Assembly (NCBI RefSeq): GCF_009755815.1
Contig: NZ_WRPK01000002.1
Coordinates: forward strand, 434,001 to 498,000
Length of the DNA: 64,000 nucleotides
Source of the DNA: Flavisphingomonas formosensis
GTDB lineage: Bacteria > Pseudomonadota > Alphaproteobacteria > Sphingomonadales > Sphingomonadaceae
Direction: 5' to 3'
Every line of letters starts with the position of its first letter. Positions within the stretch are counted from its first letter, which is position 1. A program made the position numbers and the translations under genes. A model generated the notes under the pieces. It was given only the letters and a program-made list of their open reading frames with translations, ran no database searches and was not told the DNA's origin. This document shows positions 17,868 through 24,502 of the stretch, one piece after another.

Positions 17868-18095
17868 TCACCCCCGGATGATCGGATGGCGCAGCCGCAG
17901 ATCGTCGGCAACGCGCTCCACCTCGGCAATCTCCCGTGCGCGTCCGGATGGCGTGATCGCCCAGTTGCAATGCGGATGCGTCTCGACGCTGTAGATCTTT
18001 ACCTCGCCCATCACCAACCGCCACCCCCGTGCGGTCCCGCCGACCTGGCGGACGAGAGTGCGGACAAAGAGGTCGCGGAGATCGGCAGCGGTCAT
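17868..18095 (-). CDS. Small hypothetical protein
   Basis: This is a 75-residue basic protein without signal peptide or membrane segment. It has the compact pattern WRLVMGEVKIYSVETHPHCNW, which reads like a short beta sheet, followed by an acidic-basic helix (REIAEVERVADDLRLRHP). I do not recognise the family. The ATG at 18095 and a clean stop, plus third-position G/C use like the neighbours, make it a plausible gene. It sits alone between palindrome E2 and the nicotinamidase-type gene. Confidence 0.55.
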   Translation of the reverse strand: MTAADLRDLFVRTLVRQVGGTARGWRLVMGEVKIYSVETHPHCNWAITPSGRAREIAEVERVADDLRLRHPIIRG

Positions 18096-18209
18096 GACGC
18101 GGCTGTTAGCAGGATGGAGCGCGCCGCGCGCGGGTTTCGTCAGAGCAACGCCATAGCGTCTGCCTGATGCGCATCACCGACGATCAACGTCCGCAGCAGC
18201 TCTGGACCG

Positions 18210-18803
18210 TTATTCCGTCACGCTGACCGCCATGCCCCCGAAATGCGCCTCGGCAACCGCGTCGATCGGCCGCTCGATACCGCGCGTGAGAGCCGCGGGC
18301 ACGGTGACCACGAAGCCGCGGGCGGCAAGGCCCTCGATCGCCCAGCGGACGCAGAAATCGGCAGCGACGCCGATGACCGTCACATGATCGACACCGCGCG
18401 CCTTCAGGGCCGCGAAGAAGGCTTCGCGATCCTGCGGCGGGGCCGTGTCATCGCGGGCGTTGCGGATCGCGGCGTCCGGCTCGGCCCACATGTCGAACAC
18501 GCCTTTCTCCAGGCGCCACACCGGGATGGCCGCCGGCACGTCCGCGGGATCGACGACGAGGTCCCAGCCGGGCGTGCCGCGCACGCAGTGGATCGGGAAC
18601 TGCGCGCCCTCCGGCGAGGCGGCGTAGCGCTCCGGCTCGTGCGTGTCGAAGGTGAAGAGCACGCCTTCGATCACACGCGCATCGAGCGCGGCCAGCCAGT
18701 CCCGCATCGACGCGATCAGCCCCGCCGCTTCCGGGACCGGCAAGGCATGATCCGGCAGCACGAAATCCCGCTGCATGTCCACGACGATGACCAAATTGCG
18801 CAT
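18210..18803 (-). CDS. pncA: Isochorismatase-like cysteine hydrolase, probable nicotinamidase
   Basis: This 197-residue isochorismatase-superfamily hydrolase has the catalytic triad Asp9 (VVDMQRDF), Lys100 (RLEKGVFDM) and Cys151 (ADFCVRWA). Of the metal ligands of PncA, Asp53 and His55 (FDTHEPE) and His72 (IHCVRGT) are visible, but the middle histidine is not. Nicotinamidase activity (nicotinamide to nicotinate) is inferred mainly because the divergent operon encodes NrtR, an NAD-kinase-like protein and PncB, which would use the product. ATG 18803 has AAGGAG 8 bases upstream. A related amidase with another substrate is possible. Confidence 0.75.
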   Translation of the reverse strand: MRNLVIVVDMQRDFVLPDHALPVPEAAGLIASMRDWLAALDARVIEGVLFTFDTHEPERYAASPEGAQFPIHCVRGTPGWDLVVDPADVPAAIPVWRLEKGVFDMWAEPDAAIRNARDDTAPPQDREAFFAALKARGVDHVTVIGVAADFCVRWAIEGLAARGFVVTVPAALTRGIERPIDAVAEAHFGGMAVSVTE

Positions 18804-18889
18804 GGGAAAACTCCTTATCCTGTCTCCGCCGCTTGACATATGTTCGAATCGAAAATAAGTAAAGTGCATCTTGCATATAAGGTGCTGCG
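18804..18889. promoter_or_regulatory. Divergent pncA/nrtR promoter with likely operator
   Basis: The 86-bp gap between divergent starts holds a consensus -35 hexamer TTGACA at 18833-18838 for nrtR, with a weak TAAGTA -10 at 18856-18861, and on the other strand TTTACT spaced 17 bases from TATGTC toward pncA. AT-rich near-palindromes lie here: TTCGAATCGAA (18843-18853) and the TGCATCTTGCA block around 18865-18875. An NrtR-type repressor would be expected to bind here; which block is the operator is not shown by sequence. Confidence 0.55.
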
Positions 18890-19609
18890 ATGCGCGACGA
18901 CGAAGTCGAATTCCTGGCAGGCTATGACCCCCGGCACTATGAACGTCCGGCCGTGACGGTGGATCTCGTGCTGATGACGATCGCGGACGGCGCACCTGCG
19001 GCACTGCTGATCCGCCGCGACGAGCATCCGGACCTGGGCCTGTGGGCATTGCCCGGCGGCTTCGTCCGCATCGACGAATCCCTCGACGATGCCGCGCGCC
19101 GCGTCCTTTCCGAGAAGGCTCGGATGGACGGCGCCTATATGGAGCAGCTCTACAGCTTCGGCGCGGTCGGCCGCGACCCCCGGATGCGGATCATCACCGT
19201 GGCCTATTTCGCGCTGCTGCCGGCGGAGCGCTTCGCCGCGGCACTAAGGGCCGGCCCCGGCCTCACCCTCGCCCGCATCGCCGCGCCGGGAGCGGACGGC
19301 CCCGCAACTGCGACGGACGCGGACGGCCCCCTGGCGCTCGCCTTCGACCATGCGGAGATACTCAGCCTCGCCGTCCGGCGGCTGCGCGGCAAGCTGGACT
19401 ATTCGCCGGTCGGCTTCGCGCTGCTGCCCGACCTGTTCACCCTGCGCCAGCTGCAGGACGTGCACGAGGCGATATCGGGCATGTCTCTCAACAAGCCGGC
19501 CTTCCGCCGACGCATGCTCGACAAGGGCTGGCTGGAGCCGACCGGCGAACGGGAAACCGGCGCCTCGTTCCGGCCAGCAGAGCTCTACCGATTCAAACCC
19601 GCAATTTAA
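18890..19609 (+). CDS. nrtR: NrtR-type NUDIX-related transcriptional regulator
   Basis: The 239-residue protein has an N-terminal NUDIX fold (about 20-150) and a C-terminal winged helix (about 160-235, LRQLQDVHEAISG and NKPAFRRRMLDKGWL), the layout of NrtR repressors that sense ADP-ribose or NAD derivatives and control NAD genes. The NUDIX box GGFVRIDESLDDAARRVLSE has lost the catalytic RExxEE residues (RV and SEK instead), as expected for a sensor rather than a hydrolase. It is divergent from pncA and heads the SPFH, NAD-kinase-like, pncB and macro genes, which it probably regulates. Confidence 0.88.
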   Translation: MRDDEVEFLAGYDPRHYERPAVTVDLVLMTIADGAPAALLIRRDEHPDLGLWALPGGFVRIDESLDDAARRVLSEKARMDGAYMEQLYSFGAVGRDPRMRIITVAYFALLPAERFAAALRAGPGLTLARIAAPGADGPATATDADGPLALAFDHAEILSLAVRRLRGKLDYSPVGFALLPDLFTLRQLQDVHEAISGMSLNKPAFRRRMLDKGWLEPTGERETGASFRPAELYRFKPAI

Positions 19610-19626
19610 TCCCAAGGAGGATCATC

Positions 19627-20610
19627 ATGGCACAGATCCGCAATCTCGGCTTCCTCGCCCAGCTCCGGAGCGACGCGAGCAGCCATGTCATCCGCTATCG
19701 CAACGGCCGCGTGCGGCAGAGCGGGCGTGGGCTCGTCTTCTGGTTCCGGCCGGAGACGGCGAGCATCGCCGAGCTGCCGATGGACGACCGCGAGACCACC
19801 CTGTTTATCAAGGGCCGCAGCCAGGATTTCCAGGCGGTGGCGGTGCAGGGCATGCTCACCTGGCATGTGACCGATCCCGAGCTGCTTGCCAGCCGCGTCG
19901 ATTTCAGCATCGCGCTGGGCACCGGCAAGCCGCAGGGCGAACCGATCGACCGGATCGAGACGCGGCTCGCGGGGCTCGTGAACCAGGCCGCGCTGGAATA
20001 TCTCGCCGCGGCGCCGGTACGTGCGCTGCTGGACGCAGGTATCGAGCCCCTCCGCCGGCGGATCGAGACGGCGCTGGCCAATGCACAGAGCCTAGCGGAG
20101 ATCGGCATCGCAGTGGTGGCGGTACGCATCACCAGCATCGCGCCGAGCAGCGAGCTGGAACGGGCGCTGCAGACGCCGACCTTCGAGGCGCTGCAGCAGA
20201 AAGCCGACGAGGCCACTTTCGAACGCCGCGCCCTGGCGGTGGAGAAGGAGCGCGCGATCGCGGAGAATGAGCTGGCCAACAAGACCGAGCTCGCCCGACG
20301 CGAGACGCTGCTGATCGCGCAGGAAGCGGAAAATGCCCGCAGCCGCGCGACCGGCCTCGCCGAGGCCAGGCAGGTGGAAGCCGAGGCGGAGGCGGCGCGC
20401 ATCCGCACGGTGGAGGCTGCGAAAGCCGAGGCCGAGCTGGCGCACATCGCCGTTTATCGCGACCTGCCGCCCGCCGTGCTGCTCGGCCTCGCCGCCCGCG
20501 ATCTGGCCGGCAAGCTCGACACGATCGAGCACGTCAACGTGACGCCCGACCTGCTCGCCAGCCTGATGGGCGAGTTCCGCAAAGCGGCCCCGGCGCTGAC
20601 GGCGCGGTAA
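19627..20610 (+). CDS. SPFH/band 7 domain protein
   Basis: This 327-residue SPFH (stomatin/prohibitin/flotillin) protein starts at ATG 19627 with AAGGAGG upstream. There is no clear transmembrane anchor: the first 30 residues are soluble-looking, unlike HflK/C or stomatin. The SPFH beta domain spans about 20-180, followed by a long charged, alanine-rich coiled coil (about 190-285) and a short hydrophobic end (AVLLGLAARDLAGKL). Such proteins oligomerise into cages or scaffolds. It lies 17 bp after nrtR inside the NAD-salvage operon, so a scaffold role for NAD enzymes is conceivable but unproven. Confidence 0.85.
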   Translation: MAQIRNLGFLAQLRSDASSHVIRYRNGRVRQSGRGLVFWFRPETASIAELPMDDRETTLFIKGRSQDFQAVAVQGMLTWHVTDPELLASRVDFSIALGTGKPQGEPIDRIETRLAGLVNQAALEYLAAAPVRALLDAGIEPLRRRIETALANAQSLAEIGIAVVAVRITSIAPSSELERALQTPTFEALQQKADEATFERRALAVEKERAIAENELANKTELARRETLLIAQEAENARSRATGLAEARQVEAEAEAARIRTVEAAKAEAELAHIAVYRDLPPAVLLGLAARDLAGKLDTIEHVNVTPDLLASLMGEFRKAAPALTAR

Positions 20611-20616
20611 CCTTTC

Positions 20617-20763
20617 TCATCCTCTCCGGAACGGGGAGGGGGACCATGCGCAGCATGGTGGAGGGGCGAGCCGGGTGCGGACCGTGATGCCGCTTGCTTG
20701 GGGCGGGCCGGAGCCCCTCCACCGCGCTACGCGCGGTCCCCCTCCTCCTCTGGGGGAGGATGA
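20617..20763. repeat. Large intergenic palindrome, copy E3, inside the NAD operon
   Basis: A 147-bp imperfect palindrome with outer arms 20617-20624 and 20756-20763 and the shared inner GGAGGGGGACC and GGTCCCCCTCC blocks. It starts 6 bases after the SPFH stop and ends 25 bases before the NAD-kinase-like start. In RNA it would form a very stable stem between the two cistrons, so it could cause partial termination or mRNA processing. Confidence 0.85.
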
Positions 20764-20788
20764 AGAAGGCGAAGGAAGGAAATGCATC

Positions 20789-21685
20789 ATGCCCACCAAC
20801 CCGCCCCGTGCCGTCTTCGTCACGCGCGAAACCGACTATGAGCTGCTGATCGCGCGCCACGCGACGCGGGATCAGGCGCGTTTCTTCCTCGAGACGCGCG
20901 GCCAGACGATCGAAGCGGTCGAGGCGCGGCATGCGCACTTCGGCGAGATGCTGCGCACGGCCCGCGCCGCCGTGCCGCCCGAATGGCGGCAGGCGCTGGT
21001 CCGGCGTGCGGATTTCGACCGCTTCCTGTTCGCACCGGAGGATGTGATCGTTGCGCTGGGCCAAGACGGGCTGGTGGCCAATGTCGCCAAATATCTTGCA
21101 GGCCAGCCGGTGCTGGGCGTCAATCCCGCGCCGGATCTCTATGACGGTGTGCTCGTCCGCATCGCGCCCGATCGGCTGGGCCGGATGCTGCCCGCCTGTC
21201 TCCACGGCGATACGGCAATCGAGCGGCGCACGATGGTGGAGGCGGTGCTGGACGGCGGCGAACGGCTGCTGGCGCTCAACGAGATCTTCGTCGGCCACCG
21301 CAGCCACCAGTCCGCGCGCTATCGCATCGCGATCGACGGCAGCACGGAAGACCAGAGCTCTAGCGGGCTGATCGTCGCATCCGGCACGGGTGCCACCGGC
21401 TGGGCCCGGTCGATCATGCAGGCTACCGGGCAGAGCATCGCGCTCGCCCCCGAGGAGAAGGCCGTCGCCTTCTTCGTGCGGGAGCCCTTTCCGAGCATCG
21501 CCACCGGCACCGCGATCGCCGCCGGCAAGCTGACCGGCGCGGGGCTTGCCATCACGTCGCGGATGAACGAGGGCGGCACCATCTTCGCCGACGGCATGGA
21601 GCAGGACCATATCGCCTTCGACTGGGGCCGCCGCCTGATCGTGGCGCCGGCGGACAGGACGCTCAATCTGGTGGTGGAGGGATGA
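20789..21685 (+). CDS. NAD-kinase-like protein with altered GGDG motif
   Basis: The 298-residue protein resembles the ATP-NAD kinase family. It has the NE motif (LLALNEIFVGH), the glycine-rich SGTGATGWARS that corresponds to the TGSTAY stretch, and a late MNEGGTIFADGMEQDH segment. The phosphate-binding GGDG motif is GQDG (VALGQDGLVANVAKYL) with one Gly replaced, so activity or phosphate-donor choice may differ. ATG 20789 has GAAGGAAGG upstream; the frame is open further left, but that part lies in palindrome E3. Within the nrtR operon it may phosphorylate NAD or a related nucleoside, or act as a sensor. Confidence 0.78.
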   Translation: MPTNPPRAVFVTRETDYELLIARHATRDQARFFLETRGQTIEAVEARHAHFGEMLRTARAAVPPEWRQALVRRADFDRFLFAPEDVIVALGQDGLVANVAKYLAGQPVLGVNPAPDLYDGVLVRIAPDRLGRMLPACLHGDTAIERRTMVEAVLDGGERLLALNEIFVGHRSHQSARYRIAIDGSTEDQSSSGLIVASGTGATGWARSIMQATGQSIALAPEEKAVAFFVREPFPSIATGTAIAAGKLTGAGLAITSRMNEGGTIFADGMEQDHIAFDWGRRLIVAPADRTLNLVVEG

Positions 21686-21752
21686 TGATGATGCCCATCA
21701 TTCCCCGTCATGCTGACGAAGAAACAGCCAAGCCAACAAGGGAAACGCCGTC

Positions 21753-23057
21753 ATGGCCCTGACCGACATCGCGACGCGCACCTACAACCACAACTGGCGG
21801 CTCGATCCGATCGTGCGCAGCCTGCTCGATACCGATTTCTACAAGCTGCTGATGCTGCAGATGATCCGGCATCTCTATCACGATGTCGAGGCAACCTTCG
21901 CGGTGATCAACCGCAGCAAAGCGGTGCGCATCGCCGACATGATCGACGAAGCGGAACTGCGCGCGCAGCTCGATCATGTCCGAACGCTGCGCTTTTCCAA
22001 GAAGGAGCTGATCTGGCTCGCGGGCAACAGCTTCTACGGCAAGCAGCAGATGTTCAGCCCCGACTTCATCGCCTGGCTCGCCGACTTCCGGCTGCCGGAC
22101 TATGAGCTCAAGACGGTCGACGGCCAATATGAGCTGCGCTTCCACGGCCCCTGGACGCACACCAGCATGTGGGAGATACCAGCGCTCGCCATCATCAACG
22201 AGCTGAGATCGCGCGCGGCGATGAAAGCGCGCGGCCGCTTCGCGCTCGACGTGCTCTATGCCCGCGCCAAGGCCAAGCTGTGGGAGAAGGTGGAGCGGCT
22301 GCGCACCCTTCCCGATCTGGTCATCTCCGATTTCGGGACGCGGCGTCGGCACGGCTTCCTGTGGCAGCGCTGGTGTGTCGATGCGCTCAAGGAGGGCTTG
22401 GGCGATCGCTTCATCGGCACGTCCAACGTCCTCCTGGCGATGGATGCAGACCTGGAGGCGATCGGCACCAATGCGCATGAGCTGCCGATGGTGCTGGCGG
22501 CGCTTGCGCCCGACGATGCCGGCGTCGCGGCAGCGCCCTATCGCGTGCTGGAGGACTGGCGCGATCATTATGGCGGCAATCTGCTGATCGCCCTGCCCGA
22601 CGCCTTCGGCACCACCAGCTTCCTCGCCCATGCGCCCGACTGGCTGGCCGACTGGACCGGCTTCCGCCCGGACAGCGCGCCGCCGATCGAAGGGGGTGAG
22701 CAGATCATCCGCTGGTGGCAGGACAAGGGCCGCGATCCGCGCGAGAAGCTGCTGATCTTCTCCGACGGGATGGACGTGGACACGATCGAGCAGACCTATC
22801 GCCACTTCCACGGCCGGGTGCGGATGAGCTTCGGCTGGGGCACCAACCTCACCAACGACTTCCGCGGCTGCGCGCCGTTCGAGACCGCCGGTCTCGATCC
22901 GATCTCGCTGGTCTGCAAGGTGGTGGAGGCCAATGGGCGCCCGGCGGTGAAGCTTTCCGACAATCCGGCCAAGGCCACCGGCAAACCGGAGGAGATCGCC
23001 CGCTATCTGCGAATCTTCGGCGGCGAGGGAATGGTGGAGAGCAAGGTCTTGGTATGA
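21753..23057 (+). CDS. pncB: Nicotinate phosphoribosyltransferase
   Basis: This 434-residue cytoplasmic enzyme joins nicotinate and PRPP, with ATP hydrolysis, to make nicotinate mononucleotide in NAD salvage. Family marks are [13 protein letters not shown] at the start, [19 protein letters not shown] with the phosphorylatable histidine region (RRRHGF), GTSNVLLA, and [13 protein letters not shown] near the end for phosphate binding. Length is near E. coli PncB (400) with a slightly longer C-terminus. It would take nicotinate from the divergently encoded nicotinamidase. It lies 67 bp after the NAD-kinase-like gene. Confidence 0.95.
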   Translation: MALTDIATRTYNHNWRLDPIVRSLLDTDFYKLLMLQMIRHLYHDVEATFAVINRSKAVRIADMIDEAELRAQLDHVRTLRFSKKELIWLAGNSFYGKQQMFSPDFIAWLADFRLPDYELKTVDGQYELRFHGPWTHTSMWEIPALAIINELRSRAAMKARGRFALDVLYARAKAKLWEKVERLRTLPDLVISDFGTRRRHGFLWQRWCVDALKEGLGDRFIGTSNVLLAMDADLEAIGTNAHELPMVLAALAPDDAGVAAAPYRVLEDWRDHYGGNLLIALPDAFGTTSFLAHAPDWLADWTGFRPDSAPPIEGGEQIIRWWQDKGRDPREKLLIFSDGMDVDTIEQTYRHFHGRVRMSFGWGTNLTNDFRGCAPFETAGLDPISLVCKVVEANGRPAVKLSDNPAKATGKPEEIARYLRIFGGEGMVESKVLV

Positions 23058-23088
23058 GCTGGCGGCAAGTCGGCAAGGAGTGATTGGC

Positions 23089-23544
23089 ATGCGCAGCGTC
23101 AAGGGCGACCTGATAACATTGGCATTGGCTGGGGAGTTCGATGTGATCGTCCATGGCTGCAACTGCCAAGGTGCGATGGGGAAGGGCATCGCATTGGCGA
23201 TCAAGCAGCATTTTCCCGAAGCCTATGCGGCCGATCGCGCAACGGAGAAGGGAAGCCGCGCCAAGCTGGGCAGCTTCTCCTCGGCGACGGTCGAAAGGCA
23301 GGGTCGCTCCATCGTCATCGTCAACGCCTACACGCAATTCGACTGGCGAGGCGCGGGCATGAAAGCCGATTATGATGCCATCCGCAGCGTCATGCGTGGC
23401 ATCGCGTTGCATTTCGCCGGTTACCGCATCGGATATCCGAAGATCGGTGCCGGACTGGCCGGCGGCGATTGGGCAAGGATCAGTGATATCATCGACGAGG
23501 AATTGGATGGCCTCGACCACATCCTCGTCGAGTTTTCGGGCTGA
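23089..23544 (+). CDS. Macro domain protein
   Basis: This 151-residue single macro domain binds ADP-ribose-type ligands. Ligand-site segments are DVIVHGCNCQGAMGKGIALAI near the N-terminus and YPKIGAGLAGGDWARI near the end, the latter placing a glycine loop around the distal ribose. Proteins of this type remove ADP-ribose from macromolecules or hydrolyse ADP-ribose-1''-phosphate. AAGGAG sits 8 bases before ATG 23089; a GTG at 23080 would overlap that site and is less likely. It follows pncB by 31 bp, so it is probably the last gene of the NAD operon, clearing ADP-ribosyl products. Confidence 0.88.
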   Translation: MRSVKGDLITLALAGEFDVIVHGCNCQGAMGKGIALAIKQHFPEAYAADRATEKGSRAKLGSFSSATVERQGRSIVIVNAYTQFDWRGAGMKADYDAIRSVMRGIALHFAGYRIGYPKIGAGLAGGDWARISDIIDEELDGLDHILVEFSG

Positions 23545-23578
23545 CACATCGGAGCGCCGCGCGGAATCCCGGTCCAGC

Positions 23579-23814
23579 TTACCGAGAACCCCGTCCGCCA
23601 GACGCGTTTGCCGCCTCGAGCTCCACCGGATCGGGCAAAATGGGTTCGCTGTTCACATAATACCGCGCTCGTTCGAAGGCGTACGCAAAAACACGAACGC
23701 CTCCGGATCGGCCTCGACGTCGATCGCCTTCAGCCGCGCGCTATAGGCACGGCGGATCGCCGTCTGATCCTCGGTGGCAGGGATACCGAGGGTCTGCCAG
23801 ATCGATGCATCCAT
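23579..23814 (-). pseudogene. Frameshifted remnant of a J-domain-like protein
   Basis: From ATG 23814 a frame reads MDASIWQTLGIPATEDQ, then IRRAYSARLKAID, VEADPEAFVFLR, the N-terminal pattern of J-domain-like membrane proteins of sphingomonads. Similarity then breaks: the frame stops at 23653, while the expected continuation YAFERARYYVNSEP is found in another frame and stops at 23579. A small deletion after FVFLR explains this. The remaining membrane part seen in full-length relatives is missing. It lies between the macro gene and the OmpA-like gene and is read toward the macro gene. Confidence 0.6.
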
Positions 23815-23823
23815 CCGAGGCCG

Positions 23824-24381
23824 CTATTTCTGCGTGATGGTGATTTCCACGCGGCGGTTGCGGGCGCGGCCGGCTTCGGTGCCATTGTCAGCGATCGGAT
23901 CGGCCATTCCCATGCCCTGGGTTTCGATGTGGTCTTCCGGGACGCCTTGGGCGATGAGCAGCGCTTTCAAGGTCGTGACGCGCTGCGTAGACAAAGTGAG
24001 ATTGCGCCCGGCGTCGCCGACATTGTCGGTGTAGCCGGTCAGCCGGATGCGGGTTTGCGGATATTGGCGCAGCACCACGCCGATCGAGGCAAGCGTACCC
24101 AGCGTCTCGCGATTGGGATGGGCCGACCAGGGCGCGAATTCCGCTTCCTCGAACCGGAAGGTACGCGGAGCGGGCTCCTGCGAGGCGAGATAATGGGCCA
24201 TGCGTTCGACCGCCGAGCCCGGACGGGCGGCGATGGTGCCGTTCGGCAGCTCGATGAGCTCGGCCGGACCGGGCTTGCCCTCCGGCTTGGTCTGCACCGG
24301 CGACGGGCGGTGACAGGCGGATACCACCGCCAGCGCGAGGAGAGCTGGCATGCCGATACGGATATGTTTCGTCCTGCGCAT
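23824..24381 (-). CDS. OmpA-family lipoprotein
   Basis: The 185-residue protein starts with a lipoprotein signal (MPALLALAVV then SACHR, Cys about residue 23) and ends in an OmpA-like peptidoglycan-binding domain (about 75-185: TGYTDNVGDAGRNLTLSTQR, MADPIADNGTEAGRARNRR). It would tether the outer membrane to the cell wall. I start at ATG 24381, which gives a signal peptide; the frame is open upstream but there overlaps the TonB receptor. Its 3' end is 9 bases from the J-domain remnant. Confidence 0.85.
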   Translation of the reverse strand: MRRTKHIRIGMPALLALAVVSACHRPSPVQTKPEGKPGPAELIELPNGTIAARPGSAVERMAHYLASQEPAPRTFRFEEAEFAPWSAHPNRETLGTLASIGVVLRQYPQTRIRLTGYTDNVGDAGRNLTLSTQRVTTLKALLIAQGVPEDHIETQGMGMADPIADNGTEAGRARNRRVEITITQK

Positions 24382-24502
24382 TGCCTGCCCCACTCCCGCC
24401 CCCGTCGCACCTGCAGCATCGTGCATTTTTGGAGAGCCGTCACCCCCCGCCGGCAAAGTCATCGCGCCACATCCGAAACCCGGCCTCTCATCCGGCGCGG
24501 GA

